Positions 23,044 to 32,721 are shown, counted from the first letter of the stretch. The stretch is DNA of 64,000 bases from Chitinophagales bacterium (GCA_017303875.1 JAFLBP010000003.1:182773-246772); one strand, 5' to 3'. A program made the numbers and translations. Notes: a model not told the origin generated them from the letters alone.

Positions 23044-25998
23044 ATGCAAGGCAAAGGCGTTGTACGATTTTTTCTGATTTTGCTGACATTAGTGTGTCTG
23101 TACCAGTTTTCGCTGTACTTCCCCACCAACAGTGTGGAAAGTGCGGCCAGAGAGTATGCGGAACAAAAGTCGACTCAGGACCAAAACTTAACCTGGCGGG
23201 GTCACTACGCCAAGTATCTTGACAGCCTCTCCGACAAGAAGATCTGGTCGCTGTTTTATGTCAAAGACTACACCTATAACGACCTGAAAAAGTCGCAGCT
23301 CGCACTTGGTCTTGACCTCAAGGGCGGGATGAGTGTATTGCTTCAGGTTGACTTGCAGCAATTCATCAAAACGCTGGCACAAAACAATCCTGACCCGGCT
23401 TTTGAAGAAGCCCTCAAGATTGCTACAGATCGTCAGCGCACCGAACAGAGCAACTACGTTTCGCTCTTCGCGCAGGCCTGGAAAGAGAAAGGTAATGGCA
23501 AATCGCTGGCCTCCCTCTTCGCGCCAAACGAAGCGCTTAAAAACGATATCAAATTCGATTCTCCGGATGCGGAAGTGGTTTCGGCTATTCGTAAGCTGGC
23601 CGACCAAACCGTAGGCGAAACCTACAAGCGCATCAAACAGCGTATCGATAAACTCGGTGTGGTACAGCCCAACGTCAGCCTCGACGCGGCCCGCGACCTT
23701 ATCCTCGTGGAACTGCCCGGTATCGACAACCCGGAGCGCGCACGTGCCATCCTGCAAGGACAAGCCAAACTGGAATTCTGGGACACTTACCGTATCTCCG
23801 ATGACCGTATCGGTCAATCCCTGCAAGATGCCGACACACGCCTGAAAGCCCTCAAGGCGGGTGTTGACACGCTGAAAGTAGACTCTGCGGCTCAAATGCA
23901 GACCGGTCCGCTGCTCAGCCTGCTCGCACCAAACCCAGGTGGCGGTTCTGAACTCGGCTTTGCCGAAAAAGGAAGCCGCGACGCCGTACTGGCCATGCTG
24001 AACCGTCCGGAAATCCGCAACCTTTTCCCTGCCGAAGCCATGTTCCGCTGGGGTAAAGACCCGATCGTTGACGAAGAAAATACCTCCGGCTCCAACGGTA
24101 AGTACGCCCTGTACGCACTGAAAAAACAACGTGGCTCCGACGAAGCACCGCTCGACGGCTCCGTAGTAACCCGCGCCAGCGCTCAACCCGACGATCAGAA
24201 CAAAATCGCGGTGAGCCTGACCATGAATAATGACGGCGCTGCCATCTGGGCCAAAATGACCCAGGCCGCTGCCACTAACGGCAACCGCGAAATCGCCATC
24301 GTACTCGACGACGAAGTGGTTAGCGCACCGCGCGTTATCAATCCGATCACCGGCGGACAATCGTCCATCTCCGGCGATTACACCCTTGAAGAAGCAACCG
24401 ACCTTGCCAATATCCTCGAAATCGGTAAACTGCCTGCCGGTACGCACATCGTACAGGAAAGTCAGGTAGGTCCTTCGCTGGGTGAAGAAAACATCAACAA
24501 GTCGCTGTTCACCATGTTGCTGGCAGTTGGTCTGCTTTGCGCCTTCATGGTGGCCTACTACAACCGCGGCGGTTGGGTGAGCGTGGTGGCCCTGCTGGCC
24601 AACCTCTTCTTCATCCTCGGTATCCTGGCCAACCTCGGAACCGTATTGACCCTGCCCGGTATCGCCGGTATCGTACTGACCCTCGCCACTGCGGTGGATG
24701 CTCAGGTCGTTATTTACGAACGGATTCGAGAAGAACTACGAGAAGGCATATCCATGATGCAAGCCATCAAAGTTGGTTTTACCCGCGCACTTACTGCCAT
24801 CATTGACGCCAACGTTACTACCCTGCTGACCGCTGCCGTTCTGATCTACTTCGGTCTCGGCCCGATCAAAGGTTTCGGCGTGGTACTGCTTTGGGGTATC
24901 ATCAGCTCCGTATTTACCTCCGTACTCGTGGGTCGTATGATCACCGAGTGGTGGGTAGAAGGCGGCCGTGAAATGAGCTACAGCCGCAAATGGTCGGAAA
25001 ACTGGCTCGTAGGTTTCCACTACGACTGGATCGGCAAGCGCAAGTATGCTTATATGTTCTCCTTAGCCATTATGTTAATTGGCGCCGTGTCCTTCTTCAT
25101 GCGCGGCTTCGAGCTGGGTGTGGATTTCCGCGGTGGCTACTCCTTCAACGTTCAGTTTGAAAAACCCGTAGATATTGAAGGTATCCGTGGTCCGCTGACA
25201 ACAGCGTTCGAGGGCAACCCGATCATCAAGGCCGTTAACACCAGCAACACCTACAACATCACAACTTCCTACCTGATTGACAATCAGGGCGATAAAGTGA
25301 TGGATCAGGTTATTTCCAAGCTGCACGAAGGTTTGAAAGCTGCCGGTCATGATTCCGATCTGGCGCAATTCAAAAAAACTGACGCAAGCGGCACCCACAT
25401 CACCTCTTCGAGCCAGGTAGGTGCCACCGTTGCCGACGACATCCGCAACTCTTCGTTGCTGGCTGCCTTCTGGGCACTGTTGCTGATCTTCCTTTTCCTG
25501 TTGGTGCGCTTCAACCGCTGGCAGTTCTCGCTGGGTGCTGTATTGGCGCTGCTGCACGACGTACTGATTACCCTCACCTTCTTCACCCTGCTGCACGGTA
25601 TCGTACCGTTCTCGCTGGAGATTGACCAGGCCATCATCGCCTGTATCCTGACGGTAATCGGTTTCTCGGTAAATGACACCGTTATCGTATACGACCGTAT
25701 CCGCGAATTCATGAATACCTTCGCCGGTCAGTCGAAAGCAGAAGTGTTCAACCGCGCGATCAACACTACCCTGAGCCGTACCCTCATTACTTCCGGCACG
25801 GTATTCTTAGTAGTAGTGTTGCTCTTCCTCTTTGGTGGTAGCGCGATCAAAGGTTTTGCCTTTGGTATGTTGGTGGGTATCTTATTCGGTACTTACTCTT
25901 CCATCTTCGTTGCCTCTTCGCTTGTGGTAGATTTCACCAGTGGCGATGTAATTACCGGCAAAAAAGTAGAAGCACCGAAAGCGGCTGCCAAGAAATAA
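23044..25998 (+). CDS. secDF: Fused protein translocase SecDF
   Basis: 984 residues combining SecD and SecF, the usual Bacteroidota arrangement. The SecD half (about 1-640) has the N-terminal helix, the LGLDLKGGMSVLLQVD motif, a large periplasmic P1 domain and five membrane helices with VDAQVVIYERIREELREG. The SecF half (about 660-984) has LGVDFRGGYSFNVQF and SVNDTVIVYDRIREF. It uses the proton gradient to pull preproteins through SecYEG, supporting the many exported proteins in this window. Codon use is strongly biased, consistent with high expression. A good promoter and a 5' hairpin precede it, and another long hairpin follows. Confidence 0.95.
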   Translation: MQGKGVVRFFLILLTLVCLYQFSLYFPTNSVESAAREYAEQKSTQDQNLTWRGHYAKYLDSLSDKKIWSLFYVKDYTYNDLKKSQLALGLDLKGGMSVLLQVDLQQFIKTLAQNNPDPAFEEALKIATDRQRTEQSNYVSLFAQAWKEKGNGKSLASLFAPNEALKNDIKFDSPDAEVVSAIRKLADQTVGETYKRIKQRIDKLGVVQPNVSLDAARDLILVELPGIDNPERARAILQGQAKLEFWDTYRISDDRIGQSLQDADTRLKALKAGVDTLKVDSAAQMQTGPLLSLLAPNPGGGSELGFAEKGSRDAVLAMLNRPEIRNLFPAEAMFRWGKDPIVDEENTSGSNGKYALYALKKQRGSDEAPLDGSVVTRASAQPDDQNKIAVSLTMNNDGAAIWAKMTQAAATNGNREIAIVLDDEVVSAPRVINPITGGQSSISGDYTLEEATDLANILEIGKLPAGTHIVQESQVGPSLGEENINKSLFTMLLAVGLLCAFMVAYYNRGGWVSVVALLANLFFILGILANLGTVLTLPGIAGIVLTLATAVDAQVVIYERIREELREGISMMQAIKVGFTRALTAIIDANVTTLLTAAVLIYFGLGPIKGFGVVLLWGIISSVFTSVLVGRMITEWWVEGGREMSYSRKWSENWLVGFHYDWIGKRKYAYMFSLAIMLIGAVSFFMRGFELGVDFRGGYSFNVQFEKPVDIEGIRGPLTTAFEGNPIIKAVNTSNTYNITTSYLIDNQGDKVMDQVISKLHEGLKAAGHDSDLAQFKKTDASGTHITSSSQVGATVADDIRNSSLLAAFWALLLIFLFLLVRFNRWQFSLGAVLALLHDVLITLTFFTLLHGIVPFSLEIDQAIIACILTVIGFSVNDTVIVYDRIREFMNTFAGQSKAEVFNRAINTTLSRTLITSGTVFLVVVLLFLFGGSAIKGFAFGMLVGILFGTYSSIFVASSLVVDFTSGDVITGKKVEAPKAAAKK

Positions 25999-26013
25999 TA
26001 AATTCAGTTGCCC

Positions 26014-26060
26014 GTTGGCAGTAGCCCTTTGTTTTTCAAAAAACAGGTGCTGCTGCCAAC
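26014..26060 (+). terminator. Long hairpin after secDF
   Basis: GTTGGCAGTAGC (26014-26025) and GCTGCTGCCAAC (26049-26060) form a 12-bp stem with one G-U type mismatch. The 23-nt loop itself contains a second inverted repeat (TGTTTTT/AAAAACA). No clear T-run follows, so it is a terminator or processing hairpin of moderate confidence. Confidence 0.5.
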
Positions 26061-26081
26061 AGGTACTGCTAATTAAACAAT

Positions 26082-26903
26082 ATGCGCTGGTACTCTGTCC
26101 ATCTCTATCCCCTCGACAACCAGGATGTATTTTTAACCCGCGCGCTGAAGCCTTTTTTAGAAAAACACGTGTGGCCGGAACAAGGCGCACGTGTTTTTTT
26201 TGTGCGTTATGAAGACGAAAAAGGGCCGCATATACGCCTGCGCGTGCGTGGCGAAGAAAGCTGGTTGAACGATAATTTTATCCCTGCTTTTGAAAACTGG
26301 TATAAAGGTTTGGGAGACCACCGGGAACAAGCCTATATACCGGAAACAAACCGCTTTGGCGGCGAGGAAAACCTCCGCTGGGCCGAAGAGTTGTTCCATG
26401 TTTCCAGCCGGGTAGTGCTGGAACGGCTCTCTGCGGATAAACATACCTATGGCGATACCATGTTTGACGCCATTCGGATGCACCTTCTGACCATGCAGCA
26501 TATTGGCTTCGACCGGGAGCAGGCGGCGCGTTATTTCGCCCGGCTTTGTGAGCAGTGGATTGGCCTGTTCTTCCAACCCATTCCCGAAGAGGGCGCAGCT
26601 GCCCTAAGTGCCGGAGAAATCAGCAAAGCGGTTCAGGATTATTTCAATCAGCGACTGGCGCCCCAGGCCGAAGATATGCGTATGGCCCTCGGTGAATTCT
26701 GGCAACGCAGCAGCCGGCAGTTTTTTGATAAGGATTTCCCGGAATGGCTGCGCTGGAGCAAAGGCAATGAATTGGTGCTGCCCAATTTCCAGGACCAGCT
26801 GGAACGCGTGCTGCCCAGTCTCATCCACCTCAGCAATAACCGCCTGGGCCTGAACAACCAGGATGAAACCTATATTTGTTATATTATTGCGAATTGTTTG
26901 TAA
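26082..26903 (+). CDS. Stand-alone lantibiotic dehydratase C-terminal domain protein (SpaB_C / thiopeptide-type)
   Basis: The 273-residue product looks like the elimination domain of LanB-type dehydratases: the opening MRWYSVHLYPLDNQDVFL, the strand ARVFFVRYEDEKGPHIRLRV, and the conserved block YIPETNRFGGEENLRWAEEL. In known systems this domain removes glutamate from glutamylated Ser/Thr to make dehydro residues in ribosomal peptides. In this window there is no glutamylating LanB domain, cyclase or precursor gene nearby. It may serve a cluster elsewhere or have another substrate. It follows secDF after an 80-nt gap containing a hairpin. Confidence 0.8.
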   Translation: MRWYSVHLYPLDNQDVFLTRALKPFLEKHVWPEQGARVFFVRYEDEKGPHIRLRVRGEESWLNDNFIPAFENWYKGLGDHREQAYIPETNRFGGEENLRWAEELFHVSSRVVLERLSADKHTYGDTMFDAIRMHLLTMQHIGFDREQAARYFARLCEQWIGLFFQPIPEEGAAALSAGEISKAVQDYFNQRLAPQAEDMRMALGEFWQRSSRQFFDKDFPEWLRWSKGNELVLPNFQDQLERVLPSLIHLSNNRLGLNNQDETYICYIIANCL

Positions 26904-26912
26904 GGGAATTCG

Positions 26913-26942
26913 TTTGAAATTCTAAAAGCAGATATAACTTTG
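26913..26942 (+). promoter_or_regulatory. Promoter for the CDGSH/OsmC unit
   Basis: TTTG (26913-26916), an 18-nt spacer and TAACTTTG (26935-26942). The predicted transcript start near 26947 excludes translation from the in-frame codon at 26940 and supports the ATG at 27039. Confidence 0.65.
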
Positions 26943-27038
26943 CTAAGTAGAATTTTTCAGCGCTTGTTCAGCACAAAATACCCTCGCCTTTGCGCGATCA
27001 TAAATGGCCAGACAAGCGCTACATCAAAAGTTTTCCTT

Positions 27039-27479
27039 ATGTCCGAAATCACAAAAAAATACACAAACGGGGAAGTCACCATCGTCTGGAAACCCATGAC
27101 CTGTATCCACTCCCGTATCTGCTGGACGCAGGCGACCGGCCTGCCGGAAGTGTTTAACCCCTCCGAACGCCCCTGGATCAAACCCAAAGGCGCCACCACG
27201 GAGCAGATTATTGCACAGGTAAAAAAATGCCCTTCCGGCGCCCTGAGCTTCTATATGAACGAAGAAGCAGAGAAAAATACCGAAATACAGGCAGAAAGTT
27301 TGGTGGAAGTAGCGCCCAACGGGCCACTTCTGGTTTACGGCAACCTCGTGGTAAAGGACAAAGAAGGCAATGAAACCCGCCGCGACAGTAAAGTAACTGC
27401 TTTTTGCCGCTGCGGCCAGTCTGCCAACAAACCCTACTGCGACGGCACGCACGTGAAAATTGAATTTAAAGACGAATAG
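27039..27479 (+). CDS. Fer4_19-CDGSH iron-sulfur protein
   Basis: Starting at ATG 27039 the product is 146 residues. The N-terminal half resembles the YjdI/Fer4_19 domain (WKPMTCIHSRICW, then KKCPSGALSFY). The C-terminal half has the CDGSH signature CRCGQSANKPYCDGTH, whose three Cys and one His bind a [2Fe-2S] cluster. It is probably a cytoplasmic redox or iron-sulfur carrier. The OsmC-family gene starts 4 nt after its stop, suggesting a shared role in redox stress defence. Confidence 0.88.
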   Translation: MSEITKKYTNGEVTIVWKPMTCIHSRICWTQATGLPEVFNPSERPWIKPKGATTEQIIAQVKKCPSGALSFYMNEEAEKNTEIQAESLVEVAPNGPLLVYGNLVVKDKEGNETRRDSKVTAFCRCGQSANKPYCDGTHVKIEFKDE

Positions 27480-27483
27480 CAGT

Positions 27484-27879
27484 ATGGGGAAAATTAACGC
27501 CTACACGGCTACTGAACATTACCAGACCCGCCTCAGCAATGGCCGCCGGGAAATACTCGCTGATGAACCGCTGGAGCTGGGCGGACAAGACCTCGGTTTT
27601 GCCCCTGAGGACCTGCTTTGCAGCGCCTTGGCCGCCTGTACCAATATCACCCTCCGGATGTACGCCGATCGCAAGGAATGGCCACTTGAAGCCATTCACA
27701 CCGATGTGGAAATCGTGCGCAACGCCGATAATAACACCAACACTTTTATCCGGAAAATTAAGTTTGACGGCCCGTTGGATGAAAGCCAGCAGCAGCGCCT
27801 GCTCCAAATTGCAGGACTTTGCCCCGTGCATAAAATCCTCAGCGGACAGTTGGCGATTGAGACGACAGCAGATTTCTGA
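27484..27879 (+). CDS. OsmC-family peroxidase-like protein
   Basis: 131 residues from ATG 27484 (an in-frame ATG eight codons upstream would overlap the CDGSH gene). OsmC features: Arg22 in SNGRREILAD, the first redox cysteine region LLCSALAACTN (Cys46, Cys52) and the second cysteine in GLCPVHKIL (Cys113). OsmC/Ohr proteins reduce organic hydroperoxides through two cysteines; SACTN-type sequences point to the OsmC/YhfA branch. Translationally close to the CDGSH gene. Confidence 0.85.
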   Translation: MGKINAYTATEHYQTRLSNGRREILADEPLELGGQDLGFAPEDLLCSALAACTNITLRMYADRKEWPLEAIHTDVEIVRNADNNTNTFIRKIKFDGPLDESQQQRLLQIAGLCPVHKILSGQLAIETTADF

Positions 27880-27959
27880 CTGCGTATAATGGGTAGATAG
27901 CTACAGATTCCACAAGCAGAATAATTGCAAAAATCCAAACCTATATACCCCGCTTACGC

Positions 27960-29195
27960 TTACAGTCCCTCCACTGCCACCTGATTGCGCACTAAATCTT
28001 CTATTGTTTCGCGTTTCCGAATGAGATGCGCTTTGCCCTTGTAAATCAGTACTTCCGCCGGACGGAAACGGGAATTGTAATTGGACGCCATCATCCAGCC
28101 ATAAGCGCCGGCATTGTAAAAGCCGATAATATCGCCTTCTACTGCTTCCGCGATACGGCGGTCGCTGCCGAAAGTGTCGGTTTCGCAAATATTACCCACC
28201 ACCGTGTAAATACGCGGCTTGAAGGTAGGCTCCGTCACATTTACAATTTTATGGTAAGAACCGTAGAACATCGGCCGGATCAGGTGATTCAATCCTGTAT
28301 CGAGGCCGATGAAGGTGGTAGAGGTTGTTTGCTTCACCAAAGAGCAGCGTGCAAACAGATACCCCGATTCGCTCACCAAAAATTTACCCGGCTCCACGAT
28401 CAACTCCAGTTCGCGGCCGTATTCTTTGCAAAATTCCGCAAAACGGGCGCTGAGTTTTTCACCCAACTCTTCCACATCGGTTTCAATATCGTCGGGTTTA
28501 TAAGGCACTTTAAAGCCGCTTCCCAGGTCGATGTATTGCAAATCCGGGAATTTGCGCGCAGCTTCAAACAAAATATCGGCGCCGCGCAGGAAAATATCCA
28601 CATCTAAGATGTCGGAGCCGGTATGCATGTGCAGGCCCTCCACGCGCAAACCCTGATTTTCCACCACGCGCAACACGTGGGGCAACTGGTGAATGCTGAT
28701 GCCGAATTTGGAATCGATATGTCCGACGCTGATTTTTTCATTGCCACCGGCCATCAGGTGCGGATTAATGCGCAGGCAAACCGGCACGTCTTTATGCTGC
28801 AAACCCCAGTTTTCCAGCATCGGAATGGCATCAATGTTGATGCGCACGCCCAATTTTACGGCTTCGCCAAATTCTTCCACCGACGCAAAATTGGGGGTGT
28901 AAATAATGTCATCAGGCTTATATCCGGCCATCAGCGACAACTGCACCTCCTGCACGGAAACGCAATCGGCGCCCGCGCCCAACTGTCGCAGCAAACGCAT
29001 CACATTGAGGTTGGTAAGCGCCTTACACGCGTAGTGTATCTTGAATTTAGGATAATCAAATGCCCCCGCCAGGCGCTTGTATTGGCGCTCAATGACGGAG
29101 GCATCGTATACATACAACGGCGTACCGTAGGTTTTGCAAAGCTCCAGCGGATCAATGCCGCCGCTCATGACATATTTATTATTGACTAATTCCAT
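27960..29195 (-). CDS. lysA: Diaminopimelate decarboxylase
   Basis: 411 residues with the fold type III PLP motif HYACKALTN (Lys58), GxHxHTGS (GLHMHTGSDI), the EPGKFLV strand and the CETDTFG motif with the catalytic Cys. It decarboxylates meso-diaminopimelate to lysine, the last step of the pathway started by the aspartokinase also present here. A TATCTTTG -7 element ends only 4 nt before the ATG, so the mRNA may be leaderless. It lies 37 nt downstream of the CHU_C protein gene on the same strand but has its own promoter element. Confidence 0.93.
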   Translation of the reverse strand: MELVNNKYVMSGGIDPLELCKTYGTPLYVYDASVIERQYKRLAGAFDYPKFKIHYACKALTNLNVMRLLRQLGAGADCVSVQEVQLSLMAGYKPDDIIYTPNFASVEEFGEAVKLGVRINIDAIPMLENWGLQHKDVPVCLRINPHLMAGGNEKISVGHIDSKFGISIHQLPHVLRVVENQGLRVEGLHMHTGSDILDVDIFLRGADILFEAARKFPDLQYIDLGSGFKVPYKPDDIETDVEELGEKLSARFAEFCKEYGRELELIVEPGKFLVSESGYLFARCSLVKQTTSTTFIGLDTGLNHLIRPMFYGSYHKIVNVTEPTFKPRIYTVVGNICETDTFGSDRRIAEAVEGDIIGFYNAGAYGWMMASNYNSRFRPAEVLIYKGKAHLIRKRETIEDLVRNQVAVEGL

Positions 29196-29199
29196 GCCG

Positions 29200-29207
29200 C
29201 AAAGATA
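29200..29207 (-). promoter_or_regulatory. -7 element abutting the lysA start codon
   Basis: TATCTTTG on the minus strand is followed by GCGGC-type spacing of four nucleotides and the lysA ATG. The expected start of transcription falls on or next to the ATG. No good TTTG is found 17-23 nt upstream, so this is a half-match. Confidence 0.45.
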
Positions 29208-29232
29208 GCTTGCTCTGGAATTATCTGCGGGA

Positions 29233-31044
29233 TTATCGCACCAAAGTCACCGTTCCGAAATATACTTCTGTCTGACCGTCTTTAAAAGACACTTCGGTTT
29301 GGTAAGTGTAGACTCCGGGTTCTACAATCTTTCCATTCACCAAACCGTCCCAACCAGTCGTCGGATCGGCGCCGCTGAAATCATGGGCTTCATGCACCAA
29401 TTTTCCCCATCGGTTGTACACCCGCAAAAAATTTACCAATGCCACATCATTGCCGCCAAACACCGTAAAGCGGGTATTTTCAGCACTGCTCTTGTCGGGC
29501 GAAAAGACGTTCGGAATATATACATTGCGATCTTTGCGCACCACTAATTCCCGGCTGTCGCTTGCCTTACAGCCGCTGGAATCAATCAGCGTAACGCTGT
29601 ACCTGAAGCTGTACAATGGGCAATAAGAACAGGTGTCGCAAAGCAGGGCACTCAATTCATCCGGCGTTGCGCGCAGCACGCGTATACGCGCAGGATCGCT
29701 GGAATAATCCTCCGACCAGAGCCGTATCGCCGTACCCAGGCCGATGGTCGAATCTGCGCCGAGGTTAAGCAGCCATTCATCGGGTTGCAGAACCGTCAGA
29801 AGGGTATCGGTTTCGCAGCCGTCGGCCGCCTGAATCCGCAAATGATGCTCGCCTGCCGGCAAATTCCGAAACTCCGGCATATTCAGGAAGTTTTCCGAAT
29901 CCAATGCATACAAAAATGGCGGCAGGCCGTTTTGCACCTGCTCAATCCGGATAATGCCATTGGTTTCGCCATAACAACGTACATGCTGAATGCCCGCCGC
30001 AGCAAGTACAGGCGGTTCCGGCTCCCCTACCCTGATGGTTTCGCTCGCGCTGCAACCATTTAGTGTGTTGTTAACAATTACGGTATACGCGCCGACCTGA
30101 TTAACACTCACACTTTTACCGTTGGCATTGCCGGATATTTGTCCAAGACTGTCCGCTGTCCACGCATACGTGTAAGGGTTGTTCTCGGGTTGTACTTCAG
30201 GCGCCAAAACAACCGGCTCACCGATACAGCTCAGGCCGCGGGTGGTATCGACCACAATTTTTGGCCGATATGAATCCGGCAAAATTTCCACGTCAATGGA
30301 ACTGGTACAGGTGGGATTTTCCTTGCAAACATTGGCGGCCTGCACACAAATTTTCCCACTGGTATTTCCCAGAGTGACGGAAACTTTTGTGCCCCCGAGA
30401 ATACGCGCCGGCACGGGCATGCTATCGACTAAAGTGCCCGGCGGACCATCCCAGATATAAAAACTTGCCCCGAATACCGGCGCAACGGAATAAGTGAACG
30501 TTGCACCCGGACAACCCTGATTCGGCCCGCTGATATCGCCTACCAAACCCAGCGGCGGTTCAAAAACGGCCTCCGGCGGATCTACGGTGATGGTAAATTC
30601 GCAAAAATCGCCCGCGTAGCCATCTACCAGCAGGAAATAATTGGAACCCGGTGTGAGCGGCGCCGCTACCGAAACGGGGATGGTACCGCCGTCTTTTTTC
30701 CCTTTATTACAGCTTAAAGGCGGCGCCGAACAATCGCTGTACAAAGCAATTTGCAGGCCGTCGCCATTGATGCAATTATTAGGAGTTACGGTAAATGTAG
30801 CATTTCCACTACCCGCAATAAAGCCCAACCACTGCATATTTTCCACCGTACCGCAAAAATCGGGCACTACCCCACCCGGAAAACCGATCGTTGTGCCGGA
30901 AAAACCGTTGAAATTACAGGAAATACAAGCTTGTTCACAAGCGGTTGCCGGGCTGGCGCCCCCTCCGCAAGCGGTGGGGATTTGCGCCGCAAGCAAGCCC
31001 GGAAATAAGCAAACCAAAAAGGTTTTGATCATCTTTAAAATCAT
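29233..31044 (-). CDS. Secreted protein with T9SS type B (CHU_C, gliding-associated) C-terminal domain
   Basis: 603 residues: a signal peptide (IKTFLVCLFPGLLAAQ), several Cys-containing Ig/PKD-like beta domains (for example CIGEPVVLAPEVQPE and GCSASETIRVGEPEPPVL), a SprB-like segment (VRCYGETNGIIRIE) and a C-terminal CHU_C domain (YIPNVFSPD, VYNRWGKLV, GWDGLVNGK, GVYTYQTEV). Such type B cargo is exported by T9SS and held at the surface, often as an adhesin. It starts 12 nt after the DUF1501 gene stop, so it belongs to the DUF1800-DUF1501 transcript. Confidence 0.88.
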   Translation of the reverse strand: MILKMIKTFLVCLFPGLLAAQIPTACGGGASPATACEQACISCNFNGFSGTTIGFPGGVVPDFCGTVENMQWLGFIAGSGNATFTVTPNNCINGDGLQIALYSDCSAPPLSCNKGKKDGGTIPVSVAAPLTPGSNYFLLVDGYAGDFCEFTITVDPPEAVFEPPLGLVGDISGPNQGCPGATFTYSVAPVFGASFYIWDGPPGTLVDSMPVPARILGGTKVSVTLGNTSGKICVQAANVCKENPTCTSSIDVEILPDSYRPKIVVDTTRGLSCIGEPVVLAPEVQPENNPYTYAWTADSLGQISGNANGKSVSVNQVGAYTVIVNNTLNGCSASETIRVGEPEPPVLAAAGIQHVRCYGETNGIIRIEQVQNGLPPFLYALDSENFLNMPEFRNLPAGEHHLRIQAADGCETDTLLTVLQPDEWLLNLGADSTIGLGTAIRLWSEDYSSDPARIRVLRATPDELSALLCDTCSYCPLYSFRYSVTLIDSSGCKASDSRELVVRKDRNVYIPNVFSPDKSSAENTRFTVFGGNDVALVNFLRVYNRWGKLVHEAHDFSGADPTTGWDGLVNGKIVEPGVYTYQTEVSFKDGQTEVYFGTVTLVR

Positions 31045-31056
31045 GGCGCAAGGGGT

Positions 31057-32721
31057 TTAACGGCTTGAGGAAACATTGAGTTTAACCACCTCGGCCCTTT
31101 GCGTCAGCCGGTTTTCTAAGCGCACAAAGTACATGCCCGCTGGCAGGCTCCTGACCTCCAGGAAAAAGTTGTTCGCACCAGGCTGAATACGTACCGGAGT
31201 CTGGGAAATCAGCGCCCCACCAAGGCTGTGCAGCGACAAAATACCCTCAAAGGCACTTGCGCTGCGGTAAGCCACTTCCGCACGCACGGAAGCCGGATTG
31301 GGAAAAACCGTCAGGGGTTTGGGTTCCGGATGGGCATCCCAAACGCCCACCGAGCCGATATAACAATCGGGGGAAACAACGTATTGGCTATCCACCAGTG
31401 CCAGCTTGTTAAAGCCTTCAAACATGGTTTGCTCCAGCACATAATTGCTCGCGCCCAACCAGTCTTGCAAAATGGTGGTAAATACCTGCCGGTAATCAAA
31501 TTGCATACCCGCCAACTGGCTGTCGCCAGCCAGGTTATTCAAATCCACATTGGTGCCCGTAACGCCCGCTTTTATGGCCTTTCCGAATACAAACATGGGC
31601 GCCAGGGTGCCGTGGTCGGTGCCTGCAGAGCCATTTTCGCGCGCACAACGACCAAATTCTGAAAAGGTGCAGGCAGCCACCTTATCGCCAAGGCCCATCG
31701 CTTCCAGGTCGTCGGTAAATATCTTGATGGCATCAAACAGGGTTTGTAGCAAATGCGCATGCGGACCGGAGCTGATGGTGCCCTCCGGCTCAATTTGCGA
31801 GCCGTGGGTATCAAAGCCGCCCATGCTACACAAATAGATCTTGGTTTTGCAGCCGCCCTTTACCAAACGAGCGATGGTTTTCAGCTGCCAGGCAAGCGCT
31901 GATTGCGGATATGCGCTGATGGCATTGGAACCCGCGTTGAATGCCTGGGTGATCGTTTCCGAATAGCGATCCACCGATTTTTCCACGCCCATGATGTAGC
32001 GCAACTCATCGCCGTAATCCGAATCGGGCACATTATCTATGGGCGCGCCACCGATAGTTTGTACCAAAGAATAAAAACCCGCCGGATCCTGTCCGTAGAG
32101 GTTAATGGAATTCTGGTGATCTGTCTCTGTATGGAAACCCAGCGAGGGATAAGGATCTCCGATCTGGATACCCAGCGGATGCGGCATTTCCGGGGTTGGC
32201 TCGCCCTCCACATAGGGAAACATAGCTTGCAAAGCGCGGCCCATCCATCCGGAACGGATTTTGTATTTCTCCGGCGTCATATCGCCGCCGCTCAACCATA
32301 AATCGGTGCCTTTAAAATGCGACTGATTGATGTTTTCGTACCCGACGCCTTGAATGATGCCGGCGCGACCATTATCGTACATCGCTTTCAGGGAAGTTGC
32401 CAGGGGGTGCAGACCGATTCTGTCGGCACTGGGGAGTGTATTATCGAGGTTGATAAATTTCTCGGCGCCGGTATCAGGCACTTTGATGATGGGTCGCAAT
32501 TCGGCGTATTTGTCGTATTGCGCCAGTGGCACAATCGTATTCAGGCCGTCATTACCTCCTTTTAATTGAATCAATACCAAAACACGATCTTCCACCTCCT
32601 CGCAGGAAGAAAGGATATTGGCAATTTTACTGTTGGCAAAGGGGCGCATGGGAAAGCCGTTCACTTTAATGGGAGCGGCGCCCAATGCAGGAAATATTTT
32701 GAGAAAATTTCTGCGTTGCAT
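31057..32721 (-). CDS. DUF1501 protein with T9SS type A sorting domain
   Basis: 554 residues. The start MQRRNFLKIFPALGAA resembles a Tat-type leader (RRxFLK). The core is DUF1501, a sulfatase/phosphatase-like fold: VLIQLKGGNDGLNTIVP, GFDTHGSQIE, SEFGRCARENGSAGTDHG. The last 80 residues (VFPNPASVRAEVAY, LPAGMYFVRLENRL) are a type A sorting domain. DUF1501 and DUF1800 proteins are almost always neighbours in Bacteroidota and Planctomycetota; their joint function is unknown. It lies downstream of DUF1800 with an 82-nt gap and upstream of the CHU_C gene by 12 nt. Confidence 0.9.
   Translation of the reverse strand: MQRRNFLKIFPALGAAPIKVNGFPMRPFANSKIANILSSCEEVEDRVLVLIQLKGGNDGLNTIVPLAQYDKYAELRPIIKVPDTGAEKFINLDNTLPSADRIGLHPLATSLKAMYDNGRAGIIQGVGYENINQSHFKGTDLWLSGGDMTPEKYKIRSGWMGRALQAMFPYVEGEPTPEMPHPLGIQIGDPYPSLGFHTETDHQNSINLYGQDPAGFYSLVQTIGGAPIDNVPDSDYGDELRYIMGVEKSVDRYSETITQAFNAGSNAISAYPQSALAWQLKTIARLVKGGCKTKIYLCSMGGFDTHGSQIEPEGTISSGPHAHLLQTLFDAIKIFTDDLEAMGLGDKVAACTFSEFGRCARENGSAGTDHGTLAPMFVFGKAIKAGVTGTNVDLNNLAGDSQLAGMQFDYRQVFTTILQDWLGASNYVLEQTMFEGFNKLALVDSQYVVSPDCYIGSVGVWDAHPEPKPLTVFPNPASVRAEVAYRSASAFEGILSLHSLGGALISQTPVRIQPGANNFFLEVRSLPAGMYFVRLENRLTQRAEVVKLNVSSSR

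Noticed and set aside
23188..24447. 419-codon minus-strand ORF
   Set aside because: Antisense to secDF, which has clear motifs throughout.
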